Origin: Chlamydia muridarum str. Nigg
Lineage (GTDB): Bacteria; Chlamydiota; Chlamydiia; Chlamydiales; Chlamydiaceae
Assembly: GCF_000006685.1 (NCBI RefSeq)
Contig: NC_002620.2
Span: forward strand, 158,801-222,800
DNA: 64,000 nt
Direction of reading: 5' to 3'
Below the pieces are notes generated by a model. The model did not search any database, was not told the DNA's origin, and saw nothing but the letters and a program-made list of their open reading frames with translations. Positions 18,725-29,692 of the stretch are shown in pieces. Position 1 is the first letter of the stretch. Each line of letters begins with the position of its first letter. A program made the position numbers and the translations under genes.

Positions 18725-19528
18725 TTACTTACGTTTAAGCAAAAGATAATCTTCGCAACGCAGGTCACAAATGGAAGTAGCTCCAGAGGAAAAAGCTCCA
18801 AGATTAAGTGCTTGTTGATAATGTTTGATTCCAGACATAAAAGAATCTTTTCGAAAACGTAATAAAGTTCCAGAAGATAAGCTGACAACAAACTCTGATG
18901 GATAGTGATCTATTTGGGATAGATCAATGATGCTTGGAGGGTCTACTTGTAGATTGTTTATTAAAATTTTTATGATGGTGAGAATTTGACTCGAAATATG
19001 TGATTGATTAAGAGCTTCTTGTGGAACAAAGACTGTAGGAAGTTGTAATGAATAGAAAGGTAAAGCTGGAAAAGTTTGGCCTTCAAAACCTATGAATGTG
19101 TGGGTTTTATTTCCTAAAAAGGCTAAGGGTGCGTGTAAAGCATAGGAAATTGCTAGACCCTTGTGATCAGGAACCTTATCAATAGAAATCTCGGAAAAAA
19201 TTCCCGTTTGTTTCAAAAAATGTTCAGCCGATTTGGTGGAAAATGTTTGTAGGTGAGGAGGATCATCTGCGGAAAGATGTAATAACTCTGAAAAGAAGGG
19301 TTCGGGAAGATGGGGAGGTTCAACGCAAGTGAGGAATAGGGTCTTAATAGGAGTGAAGGACTGTTTAAAAACAAACAAGCTTGGAAGTGTCATCCACAAG
19401 CTAATGGGTAAAAAGATAAGAATGCTAATAAAGATACATAGAAACGAGTAGGAAAGAGAGTAAACCGGGCCTTTAGAAAAAAGAAAACGCCATATGTGTG
19501 TCAAAAAAGAGAAGTAGCGGGGGAGCAA
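18725..19528 (-). CDS. ftsQ: Probable cell-division protein FtsQ (DivIB-like)
   Basis: 267 aa with a short basic cytoplasmic N-terminus, one membrane segment at about residues 26-50, and a periplasmic domain. The region after the membrane anchor and the APLAFLGNKTHTFIGFEG segment, followed by LPFYSLQLP, have the pattern of FtsQ/DivIB (POTRA followed by the beta domain). I recall the C. trachomatis gene at this position (CT764) being described as FtsQ. Sequence identity to classical FtsQ is too low for me to prove it by eye. In FtsZ-less chlamydiae FtsQ would work with FtsL and FtsW/FtsI at the septum; ftsW is 4 kb away. Confidence 0.7.
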   Translation of the reverse strand: MLPRYFSFLTHIWRFLFSKGPVYSLSYSFLCIFISILIFLPISLWMTLPSLFVFKQSFTPIKTLFLTCVEPPHLPEPFFSELLHLSADDPPHLQTFSTKSAEHFLKQTGIFSEISIDKVPDHKGLAISYALHAPLAFLGNKTHTFIGFEGQTFPALPFYSLQLPTVFVPQEALNQSHISSQILTIIKILINNLQVDPPSIIDLSQIDHYPSEFVVSLSSGTLLRFRKDSFMSGIKHYQQALNLGAFSSGATSICDLRCEDYLLLKRK

Positions 19529-19681
19529 AACAACCTCAAAAACGCTTCTAGGAGAATCTAAAAAGAATTTCTTTTTTTAGAGAGAAAAAAAGTAAGAAAC
19601 CCTTATTTGAAAATAAGAGGTAGTAACTCCTTCCGTCAAGAATTTCATTATTAGATTACAAGCTAACTTAGAGGGCCAACT

Positions 19682-20014
19682 ATGGAGTGGATAGCAAGAG
19701 AATATAACAATATTTTTATCGTTTCTTTAAAAGGAGACCTAGATGCTGTTACAGTTCCTGCTTTAGAAGAGTTTTTAACAAAAGCCATTGAGAAGGGACG
19801 TGTGAATATTCTCCTAAACATGGAAAAAGTTTTTTATATGAGTAGTGCTGGTCTGCGATTGATTCTTTCGTTAGCAAAATTAACAAAAAATCATAGCGGG
19901 AAGCTTTGTATCTGTTGTCTTAGAGATGAAGTTGCTGATATCATTCGAGTTGCTGGATTGGATAAAGTAATATCCATCCGTAAAGCAGAACAAGAATCTT
20001 TTAGTGATTTTTAA
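19682..20014 (+). CDS. rsbV: Anti-anti-sigma factor, STAS domain (RsbV-like)
   Basis: 110 aa single STAS domain. The phosphorylatable serine motif is YMSSAGLRL (Ser54/Ser55). In the partner-switching system, unphosphorylated RsbV binds the anti-sigma kinase RsbW; chlamydiae carry RsbW, RsbU and two RsbV paralogs, and in Chlamydia this pathway has been linked to control of the housekeeping sigma-66. AGAGGG lies 7 bases before the ATG. miaA begins 3 bases after the stop. No rsbW or rsbU is in this window. Confidence 0.92.
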   Translation: MEWIAREYNNIFIVSLKGDLDAVTVPALEEFLTKAIEKGRVNILLNMEKVFYMSSAGLRLILSLAKLTKNHSGKLCICCLRDEVADIIRVAGLDKVISIRKAEQESFSDF

Positions 20015-20017
20015 ACT

Positions 20018-21037
20018 ATGCCCTTACCAGCTTCTTCGGGATCTGTTGCAGGATTCTCTGTGTGTTCAGATCCTCAAAAATCTTTTTCAAAAATGTTTAA
20101 GCGGACGGTGATTTTATTAGCTGGCCCAACAGGATCAGGGAAAACTGCTGTTTCTCTTAAGTTGGCTCCGCTTGTTGATGGAGAGATTATCTCTGTAGAC
20201 TCTATGCAAGTCTATCAGGGAATGGATATTGGAACAGCAAAGGTCTCCTTAGCTATTCGTCAGGCTGTTCCACATCATCTGATAGATATTTGTCATGTCC
20301 AAGAGACTTTTAATGCTGTGGATTTCTATTATCACGCGATACAAGCCTGTCAAGATATTCTATCTCGTAATAAAGTTCCGATTCTTGTAGGGGGAACAGG
20401 GTTTTATTTTCATACTTTTTTGTCTGGTCCTCCATCAGGGCCTTCTCCTGACTTTGCATTGCGAGAGCAACTTTCATTGGAAGCTCAAGAACGTGGTATA
20501 GGAGCTCTCTATCAAGAGTTAGTGGAGTTGGATTCGGCCTATGCTGCTACTATTACTAAGCATGATAAGAATAAAATTATTCGTGCTTTGGAAATTATTC
20601 GGAAGACGGGGAATAAGGTTTCTAGTTATTCCTGGGAATCTACAGTAAACGAGTCGAAAGAGTATCATTGTCGAGGTTGGCTTTTGTCTCCAGACCCTGA
20701 ATTATTGCGCCATAATATTTTGGAACGGTGCGATCAGATGTTAGAAGAAGGCCTCGTAGATGAGGTTCGCTCTCTTGTAGCTTTAGGGATCAAAGGGAAT
20801 ACATCAGCTTCTCGGGCAATTGGCTATAGAGAATGGATAGAATTTTTAGATGCGGGGAGCCCCGTAGAACGATTTGAGGATACCAAGCAAAAGTTTATCA
20901 CTAACACCTGGCGCTATACGAAAAAACAACGTACTTGGTTTAAACGTTATCCACTATTTAGAGAACTGAGCCCTATGGGCATGACTCTTGGTGATATCGC
21001 AAGAAAGATAGCGCAGGACTACTTTCTATGTGGCTAG
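20018..21037 (+). CDS. miaA: tRNA dimethylallyltransferase
   Basis: 339 aa. It transfers the dimethylallyl group to A37 of tRNAs reading UNN codons. P-loop AGPTGSGKT at residues 35-43, DSMQVYQGMDIGTAK after it, the family GGTGFYFHTFLSG block, and late ASRAIGYREW. The first ATG (3 bases after rsbV) has no ribosome site and adds about 25 residues before the family N-terminus; an internal ATG at 20093 (MFKRTVILLAG) would give a start just ahead of the P-loop. Translation coupled to rsbV is plausible. It converges with mqnC, overlapping by 4 bases. Confidence 0.94.
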   Translation: MPLPASSGSVAGFSVCSDPQKSFSKMFKRTVILLAGPTGSGKTAVSLKLAPLVDGEIISVDSMQVYQGMDIGTAKVSLAIRQAVPHHLIDICHVQETFNAVDFYYHAIQACQDILSRNKVPILVGGTGFYFHTFLSGPPSGPSPDFALREQLSLEAQERGIGALYQELVELDSAYAATITKHDKNKIIRALEIIRKTGNKVSSYSWESTVNESKEYHCRGWLLSPDPELLRHNILERCDQMLEEGLVDEVRSLVALGIKGNTSASRAIGYREWIEFLDAGSPVERFEDTKQKFITNTWRYTKKQRTWFKRYPLFRELSPMGMTLGDIARKIAQDYFLCG

Positions 21038-22161
21038 ATCTTCGTTGAGAAGGCAGGAGAAACTGGGAGATAGAAGGTATCTCGTTCCACAGGAGTAAAT
21101 CCTGCGCGGCTAAGCATCATACGAATTTCTTGCTCAGAACTTTGCAAGTCCCATCCCGTGCATTTGTGAACGCTTTCATCGAGAATAGTCCCTCCAAAGT
21201 CATCAGCGCCATAGAAAAGCCCTTGTAGTCCCTCTTCTTTTCCTTCACCAAACCAAGAAGCTGCAATGTGATCGAAATTGTCTAAAAAGATTCTTGCGAT
21301 TGCCAGAATGCGATAATAGAGCTCAGGAGATGCTTGCTGAGTGACGCGTCGGCCCAGTGCTGTGTTATTGGGTTTGTAGCTCCAAGGGATGAAGCTAAAA
21401 AATCCTGGATTTTCATCCTGAGCATCACGAAGAGTTTGTAGATGTAAGAGAATATCTTCCGCGCTTTCCAAATGACCAAACATCATGGTTGCTGTTGAAC
21501 GAAACCCTAGTCGATGCGCTAGCTTATGGAATTGTATCCAGCCATCGGGATACATTTTTTTTGGCGATATGCGTTTACGAATTTTTTCAGATAATATTTC
21601 TGCGCCTCCCCCAGGGACTGTACGTTGACCCGCATCCCAGAGACGTTTTAGTGCTTGTTCAGTAGAAATTCCTGATACCTGAGCCGCATGGGAAATTTCT
21701 ACCGCAGAAAAAAAATGTGGGTGTAGAGAGGGGAACTCTTGTTTTGTAATGGAAACTAAAGTCTCCAAGTAATCAATGCCGATTTTTGGATGAACGCCTC
21801 CCTGTAGTAGTACTGTTTTGATACCTAATTCTACGTAGCGGTGCATCCACTCGCGAAATTCATTGAATGAAAGTAAATAGGAATCCGAAGAATTAGGCTT
21901 TCTGTAAAAGGCACAGAAAGAACAATCTATTTTACAAACATTCGTGTAATTGGGATTGGCATCTAGAACATAGGTAATAGTATTTTGAGGGTAGCGATCT
22001 CTTCGTAATGAGTCTGCGCGGATTCGAAGTTCTTCTAAGGGGGAGGAGAGAAAAAGTTGGAGCCCTTCTTGGAGTGAAATTCTTGATGGAGATCCCATAA
22101 AACCGTTGACGATAATGCATTGCCAGAGCAAACTTTGACTACCAATTGTTTTTTTTGTCAA
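21034..22161 (-). CDS. mqnC: Dehypoxanthine futalosine cyclase (radical SAM)
   Basis: 375 aa radical-SAM enzyme of the futalosine route to menaquinone. It cyclises dehypoxanthine futalosine to cyclic DHFL. The [4Fe-4S] motif is CKIDCSFC (Cys76, 80, 83). The LLQGGVHPKIGIDYLE and SPKKMYPDGW regions are of the MqnC/MqnE type. Chlamydiae use the futalosine pathway, and this gene corresponds to CT767 by my recollection. The start is uncertain: the frame begins at a TTG (22161), while ATG 22098 (MGSPSRISLQEG) fits the usual family N-terminus better and would leave 90 bases before the divergent coiled-coil gene. Confidence 0.85.
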   Translation of the reverse strand: MTKKTIGSQSLLWQCIIVNGFMGSPSRISLQEGLQLFLSSPLEELRIRADSLRRDRYPQNTITYVLDANPNYTNVCKIDCSFCAFYRKPNSSDSYLLSFNEFREWMHRYVELGIKTVLLQGGVHPKIGIDYLETLVSITKQEFPSLHPHFFSAVEISHAAQVSGISTEQALKRLWDAGQRTVPGGGAEILSEKIRKRISPKKMYPDGWIQFHKLAHRLGFRSTATMMFGHLESAEDILLHLQTLRDAQDENPGFFSFIPWSYKPNNTALGRRVTQQASPELYYRILAIARIFLDNFDHIAASWFGEGKEEGLQGLFYGADDFGGTILDESVHKCTGWDLQSSEQEIRMMLSRAGFTPVERDTFYLPVSPAFSTKI

Positions 22162-22188
22162 GACTCACACTAACCAGCAGTTTATTAT

Positions 22189-23883
22189 ATGGATATTCCA
22201 GCACAGGGCTCAGATACACCAGAAGTAGAGCAAGCAGTTTGCTGCAATCAGGACACGGTAGAAAATGATCACGCTAAAGAAGAGCAGCCCTCTTCGGAAG
22301 TTTCAACAGAAGTGGTTCATGTCCAAAAATGTGAGTCAATGGAAGCTTTTGAGCAAATGGTTGCAGAAAGAAGCTTGGTTGAAGAAAAAATTTCGTTTGC
22401 GTTGGAGCAAATGGGAGTTTTGCTAAAGAGCGAAGATCAGAATAACGATTTAAAATTGTTCTGGAATGTAAGAAAATTTTGTTTACCTTTGTTCCAGCAG
22501 CTGGAAGATCCTGCTCGGCGAGCAGCTCTTTGGGGACGTTATACCGAACTGACAAGAGAAGGGCGTCATTTGAAGACCTTGCAAGATGAAGAGGGAGCCT
22601 TTTTAGTAAGGCAAATTGAGTTGGCTATTTCTTGTTTAGAGTCGGACGTTAACGAATTTTTCTCAAAAACGGAAAAAAATGAAATCTCTAAAGAAGATCA
22701 GGATGCTTTAGATATTCAAAGTTTAGCTGCACACAAAGATTTTTATTTATCCACACATGCAGATCTCCGTTGGTTGGGTAGTTTTTCTTCTCAAATTATC
22801 AATCTGAGAAAAGAGCTCATGAATGTGAGTATGCGTATGCGACTCAAGAGCCAATTTTTCCAAAAATTATCCGTTTTAGGGAACAGGGTTTTCCCGCGTA
22901 GAAAAGAGTTAACAGAAAAGGTTAGCGAGCTTTTTGCTCAAGATGTAGAAGTTTTTGTCGACAAGCACTTTTCACGATCCTCTCGAGAGTCTCTTAAAAA
23001 GGCAGTCTTTTTCTTAAGAAAAGAAATTAAGAAATTACAGCAGTGTGCAAAACATCTTTCGATCTCTTCTTCAATCTTTTCAGCAACGCGTTTACGTTTG
23101 AGTCAGTGTTGGGATCAGCTCAGGGGATTGGAAAAAGAGATACGACAAGAGCAAAGTCGCTTGGCGGCAACTTCTGCTGAGAATGTGAAAGAAATTCAGG
23201 GACAGTTGGATCAGGTAGAGGCTCTTTTGCAGGGTAATGAAGAGGTCCATAAAATTCGCAAGGAAATAGAGACGATTTCCAAGCATATCCGAGGGGTCTC
23301 TTTAGTCCATGATGACGTTGTTTTATTGAAGGGCCGCATTCAGACTTTGTTGGGGCAGGTTCGAGAAAGAGAAGCTGTTATTGAGAAAGAAATAAAAGAG
23401 CAGCAAGCAAAAGCCGAGCAAGCAAGGGCGGAAGCAATTCAAGCATTGGAAGACGAGGTACATGCTTTCTGTGAGCTGTGCAAAGAGGGAGAACTTCCTG
23501 AGGGAGCTAAAGATCGCTGTCAAGATTTGAAAGAGGCGGTAAGGAAGATGTCTTATCTTCCCTATGCGAAGAAAGTAGCTTTGGATAATCAGGTAAATGC
23601 TGCGCAAAGAACCGTTCTTGAGCGTTTGGAAGAGCAAATGTTGTCTTGCCCAGACACTAAAGAAAAAGTTTTAAATATGCGTCAAGTTTTAGAACAGCGA
23701 GTGCTACGACGTAAGGAGCTTAAAGCTAAACTTGAATGTGATAAAAAATTATTAGGGGGGTCTGGACTCGACTTCGATCGCGCTTTACAGTACAGCGCTA
23801 TGGTAGAAGAAGATAGAAGGGCCCTTGAAGAACTTGATGTCGCTATTGTCGATCTGAAAAAGCAAATTCAGCAGTTTGTTTAA
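22189..23883 (+). CDS. Coiled-coil protein of unknown function
   Basis: 564 aa, no signal peptide or membrane segment. The first ~60 residues are acidic and low-complexity, and most of the rest reads as long amphipathic helices rich in Glu, Lys, Gln and Leu with heptad spacing, especially about residues 290-460. No enzyme motif is seen. It starts 27 bases from the TTG or 90 bases from the ATG of divergent mqnC, and has its own strong terminator. I do not recognise a family. A structural, scaffold or secretion-chaperone type role is possible but is only inference from the coiled coil. Confidence 0.85.
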   Translation: MDIPAQGSDTPEVEQAVCCNQDTVENDHAKEEQPSSEVSTEVVHVQKCESMEAFEQMVAERSLVEEKISFALEQMGVLLKSEDQNNDLKLFWNVRKFCLPLFQQLEDPARRAALWGRYTELTREGRHLKTLQDEEGAFLVRQIELAISCLESDVNEFFSKTEKNEISKEDQDALDIQSLAAHKDFYLSTHADLRWLGSFSSQIINLRKELMNVSMRMRLKSQFFQKLSVLGNRVFPRRKELTEKVSELFAQDVEVFVDKHFSRSSRESLKKAVFFLRKEIKKLQQCAKHLSISSSIFSATRLRLSQCWDQLRGLEKEIRQEQSRLAATSAENVKEIQGQLDQVEALLQGNEEVHKIRKEIETISKHIRGVSLVHDDVVLLKGRIQTLLGQVREREAVIEKEIKEQQAKAEQARAEAIQALEDEVHAFCELCKEGELPEGAKDRCQDLKEAVRKMSYLPYAKKVALDNQVNAAQRTVLERLEEQMLSCPDTKEKVLNMRQVLEQRVLRRKELKAKLECDKKLLGGSGLDFDRALQYSAMVEEDRRALEELDVAIVDLKKQIQQFV

Positions 23884-23904
23884 AAGCTAGTGGTGGGGAA
23901 AAGC

Positions 23905-23940
23905 AGTCAAAAGGTATTAAGCCTTTTGACTCTTTTTTTT
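23905..23940 (+). terminator. Strong intrinsic terminator after the coiled-coil gene
   Basis: AGTCAAAAGG (23905-23914) pairs perfectly with CCTTTTGACT (23922-23931) around a 7-base loop. The run TCTTTTTTTT follows. Confidence 0.92.
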
Positions 23941-24326
23941 GAATCGTTTTAAGAAGTAGGAAACTTAAGACTAGAAAACATCTACGTATACGGCGTATTC
24001 TAGAGAGCTCGATTGGTTCTTACGATGGTGTTTTATTTGTTATGTGTAGTAAGAGCGATCGAAAATGATTGCGAGAATCCAAGTCCTAACACAAAGCAGT
24101 CTCTCATAGGGATGTAATGAGAATCTAAAAATTACTCCTATGTGGATATTGGGAGCGTGTTGATATATTTTTGAGAGGACTTTCAAAAGAATTAATGATC
24201 TCGCTAAAGGAAAGAGACTATTTTTGATAAAGAATATCCGCGAGAGCTTGGGCTCAAGGGGATTTTTCTCTCTAGAAAAAAAGCTCGACCTTATCTTGGA
24301 TAATCGGGTATTCTCAGGCCAGTTTT
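23941..24326. other. 386-base intergenic region without a recognised gene
   Basis: It lies between the terminator and rsfS. No ORF longer than 13 codons has a ribosome site, and no tRNA fold is seen. Possible promoter pieces (TTGATA at about 24160, TTGATA at about 24226) lack matched -10 boxes. It presumably holds the rsfS-fabF promoter, and could encode a small RNA, but no specific structure is evident. Confidence 0.5.
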
Positions 24327-24686
24327 ATGGATTCGTATTGTTTAAATTTATTGAAGGGAATTGTTCGAGCTATTGATGACAAGAAGGGCCGCAACCCCGT
24401 TATTTTGGACGTTCAGGGGATTTCCCAGTTAACAGACTATTTTATTTTTGTTGAAGGGAACGTTGGGGTTCATGTTAAGGCTATAGCCGATACAATTGTA
24501 GAGGAGTTAAAAAAACTAAAAGTCTATCCATTAAATGTGGAAGGGCTTAGTCATAGTGATTGGGTTGTTATTGATTACGGATTTATCGTTGTCCACTTGT
24601 TTGTCTCTTCTGTTCGGGAACAGTATTGCCTAGAAGAACTGTGGAAAGACGGAGCAATCATTACGTCCGATTGTCTAGCTTCTTAA
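24327..24686 (+). CDS. rsfS: Ribosomal silencing factor RsfS (Iojap/YbeB)
   Basis: 119 aa, the full family length. It binds ribosomal protein L14 and blocks joining of the subunits under starvation. Family features: ILDVQGISQLTDYFIFVEG near the N-terminus and WVVIDYGFIVVHLF in the core. It is the first gene of a run with fabF (10 bases later, AAAGGAG before its ATG) and a Nudix hydrolase. In a parasite with resting (EB) and dividing (RB) stages, a ribosome silencing factor is a plausible stage-switch component; that is inference. Confidence 0.94.
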   Translation: MDSYCLNLLKGIVRAIDDKKGRNPVILDVQGISQLTDYFIFVEGNVGVHVKAIADTIVEELKKLKVYPLNVEGLSHSDWVVIDYGFIVVHLFVSSVREQYCLEELWKDGAIITSDCLAS

Positions 24687-24696
24687 AGGAGAAAGT

Positions 24697-26402
<1,706 letters not shown>

Positions 26403-26433
26403 AGTTCCCTAGGATGAAAAAAACTTGATTAGG

Positions 26434-26469
26434 AAGGGCTATTATGAGAAATCTCATAATAGCCTTTTC
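26434..26469. terminator. Bidirectional intrinsic terminator
   Basis: AAGGGCTATTATGAGA pairs almost perfectly with TCTCATAATAGCCTTTT, followed by T-rich sequence on the plus strand. The converging pyrophosphatase gene ends 12 bases later, so the hairpin can end both transcripts. Confidence 0.85.
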
Positions 26470-26480
26470 TTTACTCCGCT

Positions 26481-27110
26481 TTACATAAAAAGATTACAAT
26501 AATCTTCGTGCGCTAGTCGGATGACTTTTTGGGCTTCTTTTTTCCCATATAAGCCGATAATTTCAATTTTAGCAGGTTTGGCTTGGATTAAACTTTCAGG
26601 AGTGGCCTTATACGTTAAAAAATAGTGCTGAATCATGTCCAAAACAGATCCGGGGCAGTCAGAAATATCTTCCATAGCTCCGTAAACGAGATCATCTTCT
26701 AGAACAGCAATAATTTTATCATCAGCTTCTCCAGAATCTAAAATACGAATACCTCCAATAGGTCGAGCTTGCAACAGGATATTTCCTTGGGTGATATTCT
26801 TTTCTGTTAGTACACAAATATCAAGAGGGTCTCCATCTCCTTTGATGTTGTCTCTATTGCTTTGCTGGCCACTATATTCCCCAGAAAGATCCCCACAATA
26901 AGTTTTAGGTAAAAGGCCATATAGGCAAGGGCAAAAATTGGAAAACTTCTGTGGCCGATCGACTTTTAGTAACCCCGTCTCTTTATCCAATTCAAATTTA
27001 ACCGAATCAGAGGGAGTGATCTCTATATAGCAGCAAAGAGATTCGTAATCATCGCGTGTTAATACTGGTCCATGCCAAGGATGGACTATAGATAATGGTG
27101 TTTTAGACAT
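26481..27110 (-). CDS. ppa: Inorganic pyrophosphatase
   Basis: 209 aa family I soluble pyrophosphatase, hydrolysing PPi from biosynthetic reactions. The signature [10 protein letters not shown] is at residues 92-101 with the metal-binding aspartates. [10 protein letters not shown] lies upstream, and a C-terminal KKAQ/KEAQKVI region follows. Convergent with the Nudix gene across a shared terminator. About 250 bases separate its start from leucine dehydrogenase. Confidence 0.95.
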   Translation of the reverse strand: MSKTPLSIVHPWHGPVLTRDDYESLCCYIEITPSDSVKFELDKETGLLKVDRPQKFSNFCPCLYGLLPKTYCGDLSGEYSGQQSNRDNIKGDGDPLDICVLTEKNITQGNILLQARPIGGIRILDSGEADDKIIAVLEDDLVYGAMEDISDCPGSVLDMIQHYFLTYKATPESLIQAKPAKIEIIGLYGKKEAQKVIRLAHEDYCNLFM

Positions 27111-27356
27111 GAGATAACTCTCTATTAAAGTGTTTTGCGAGCAATTATCCTGCGCTAACAGCTTATTCGTCCAATAGTTTTAGCATTCTTGTTGGCTCAC
27201 AAACTTTTATTTTTAATTATAGAGCTTTCTTTTTGCTTTTATTTTTGTCGTTGTGAAAAAATGCTGAAAAGTTCCTTGCAAAAATCCTCTCAGAAGGTTT
27301 TTTGGCAACAAACAAGTGTTTCTGTATTGCAGAATGATATAGGCTGAACATAGAAT

Positions 27357-28397
27357 ATGAAATACTCTTTGCAAATAGAAGACCTTCATATTGAAGGATT
27401 CGAACAGGTTTTGAAAATTAGTTGTGAGTCTGTGCAGTTGGTGGCTGTAATTGCTATTCATCAGACGAAAGTAGGACCTGCTTTGGGGGGAATTCGTGCT
27501 TTTAATTACTCTCAATTTGATGATGGATTACAGGATGCTTTGCGTTTGTCAAAAGCAATGACATATAAGGCTCTTCTTAGTAGTACAGGAACCGGTGGAG
27601 GGAAAAGTGTGATTTTCTTACCGGAGGGGCTCTCTAGCCCTACAGAAGGAATGTTAAGAGCTTTTGGTCAAGCTGTGGACTCTTTGCAAGGGAAATATAT
27701 TGCAGCTGAGGATGTAGGGATCTCGGTTCAGGACATGACGATCATTCATGAGGAGACTCCTTACGTTTGTGGGCTAGCGTCAATAAGCGGAGACCCCTCC
27801 ATATACACAGCACATGGAGTGTTTTTATGCATTCAAGAGACGGTTGATTACCTGTGGAATGAGGGTATAAAAGGGAAGCGAGTTGCTGTACAGGGGTTGG
27901 GTTCTGTTGGGCGTAAGCTGGTGCATGAGCTATTCTTTGCAGGGGCTGATTTAATCGTCTATGACACACGAAAACATCTTCTTGATGAAGTAGTGACTTT
28001 ATATGGGGCTCAAGTTGATGAAAACATTATCTCGGTAGATTGCGATGTTTTGTGTCCTTGCGCCTTAGGAGGGGTTATTAACGCGTGCAGTGTCGATCAG
28101 CTTCGATGTCGAGCGATTGTTGGGGCAGCCAATAACCAGCTTGAAAATACTTCCATAGGGAAAGAGTTAGCAATTCGAGAGATTCTTTATGCGCCAGATT
28201 ATCTTGCTAATGCAGGAGGCCTATTGAATGTTGCTAGTTCTGTGGGACAGACCTATGCACCTAAAGAAGTCTTAAAAAAAGTAGAGAGTCTACCAAAAAC
28301 TCTACGACGTCTGTATGAGAAAAGCATTCAAGAGAGCATCGATACAGGGACTCTTGCTAACACTATAGTTGAAGAGCGCTTAGCTGCTTATTCTTAG
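27357..28397 (+). CDS. ldh: Leucine dehydrogenase (Glu/Leu/Phe/Val family)
   Basis: 346 aa NAD-dependent oxidative deaminase of branched-chain amino acids. The substrate block GPALGGIRAFNYSQF at about 40-54 is followed by the catalytic lysines (Lys71 in MTYKAL and Lys83 in GGGKSV). The NAD-binding AVQGLGSVGRKL is near residue 180. Family members of this size form octamers. It overlaps the convergent phosphatase gene by 35 bases, so the last residues of both share DNA. Substrate preference (Leu versus Val or Phe) cannot be fixed from sequence. Confidence 0.9.
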   Translation: MKYSLQIEDLHIEGFEQVLKISCESVQLVAVIAIHQTKVGPALGGIRAFNYSQFDDGLQDALRLSKAMTYKALLSSTGTGGGKSVIFLPEGLSSPTEGMLRAFGQAVDSLQGKYIAAEDVGISVQDMTIIHEETPYVCGLASISGDPSIYTAHGVFLCIQETVDYLWNEGIKGKRVAVQGLGSVGRKLVHELFFAGADLIVYDTRKHLLDEVVTLYGAQVDENIISVDCDVLCPCALGGVINACSVDQLRCRAIVGAANNQLENTSIGKELAIREILYAPDYLANAGGLLNVASSVGQTYAPKEVLKKVESLPKTLRRLYEKSIQESIDTGTLANTIVEERLAAYS

Positions 28398-29412
28398 TGA
28401 AGGAAGACTGCTCTTCTGGAGATAGTCTGTTTAAAGTAGACCGGTGACGGAGTCTATATAGAGTTTCCAGGATAGTGTTGTGGATGCGTTCGTTAGCGGA
28501 AGCAAGAATCAAAGGGTGTTTTTCCAAATATAAGTTAGGATTAGAAAAAGTAAGTGGGGATCCGGATATATCTGTAACAAGGCCTCCAGCTTCTTCTATA
28601 AGAAATACTCCAGGAGCATGGTCTCTGTAATGAGCCCGTGGAGGGGAATAAGGAATACGAATGAAGAAGTCTACGGTATTGTCTGCAACCCATGCATATT
28701 TGCTTTGGCTATCAGCGCGAACAGGTCGGGGATGCCATGGGAGGTGTTGACTAAGAATGTGTGTGGTCAAATGTTGGTGGTTTCTAGCTGCCAGAGAAGC
28801 TTCGCAGAATTGATGGGTAAGCTGGAAGTCTTCTTGAAGAGAGAAAAGGATAGAACGGGTGGGTGTATAAATTGTGAGCCCTTCACCTTTAGCTGCTGAA
28901 TACATTTTGAAGGACGCATTGTTTGATGTAGGGTTGGCTATGACAGAAAGAATAGGGGAGTGTTCATAGAACAAGGAAAGAGCAACAGCAAAATAGCGTT
29001 GTTTGATGAATCCTGAGGTGCCGTCGATAGGATCTGTTAACCAAAATAGAGAAGAATGGGAGTTTTGGGAAGAAAGAGCTTTGTAAAGGTTTTGACACGA
29101 GACTTGTGGGTCAAGTTGTTTTGCAAAGTTTAGAATTTGAGGAATTTTGTGGTGATCCGTATCCGGATTGAGAGTCTCTTCACCAACTAAAGGGATATGC
29201 GGAAACAAAGATGTAAGTGTTTGGTGAAAATAATATTGGATAGCGTAGTCAGCAGGAGTAACATGTGTCTGATCAGGCTTTTCCCATGAAGGAATGAATG
29301 TGCGAGATTGGCGATAACGCATAAGCGCTAGCATAGCCTGCATAACAACTGTTTCTGCAGCTTTCTGGCAGTCAATGAGGAGGGGGAACATAAGCTTTTC
29401 CGCAGTTTGCAA
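28363..29412 (-). CDS. cysQ: Inositol monophosphatase-family phosphatase (CysQ/SAL1-like)
   Basis: 349 aa Mg-dependent, Li-sensitive phosphatase family. The metal motifs are present: GEET (77-80), DPIDGTSGFI (127-136) and a later DHAPGVFLIEEAGG. Size and motif spacing are closest to 3'(2'),5'-bisphosphate nucleotidases (CysQ/HAL2). Chlamydiae have no sulfate assimilation, so the likely substrate is pAp released when holo-ACP is made or recycled; that is inference. The 280 bases before its start are shared with plsC. Confidence 0.8.
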   Translation of the reverse strand: MQTAEKLMFPLLIDCQKAAETVVMQAMLALMRYRQSRTFIPSWEKPDQTHVTPADYAIQYYFHQTLTSLFPHIPLVGEETLNPDTDHHKIPQILNFAKQLDPQVSCQNLYKALSSQNSHSSLFWLTDPIDGTSGFIKQRYFAVALSLFYEHSPILSVIANPTSNNASFKMYSAAKGEGLTIYTPTRSILFSLQEDFQLTHQFCEASLAARNHQHLTTHILSQHLPWHPRPVRADSQSKYAWVADNTVDFFIRIPYSPPRAHYRDHAPGVFLIEEAGGLVTDISGSPLTFSNPNLYLEKHPLILASANERIHNTILETLYRLRHRSTLNRLSPEEQSSFTKNKQLSALQL

Positions 29413-29585
29413 AGGGACAACGATCTCTTTCTATAGCGAGGAAATGTTGCTATATGAGAGGACATCCTAACCAGAGAGACGGTTTTTAGCAAGAGCGGAG
29501 CTATTGGGATATTGCGAGAATAACTTATATTTTTGTAAAGATTATTAACGAAAATGCGATTCTACGATATCTTTTTGATAATAAA

Positions 29586-29606
29586 TGAAAAGAATAGTTC
29601 TTTTCA
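29586..29606. repeat. Perfect 9-base inverted repeat upstream of plsC
   Basis: TGAAAAGAA, a 3-base spacer and TTCTTTTCA form a perfect dyad about 87 bases before the plsC start, in the divergent cysQ-plsC region. It could be an operator or a small hairpin. There is no direct evidence for either. Confidence 0.4.
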
Positions 29607-29692
29607 GAATGAAAACCTGTTAATTTAGATATGATAATATTGCACTCATTTGTGCAGAAATAATTTTAACAAAACTAAGACTAAGAGGAAGT

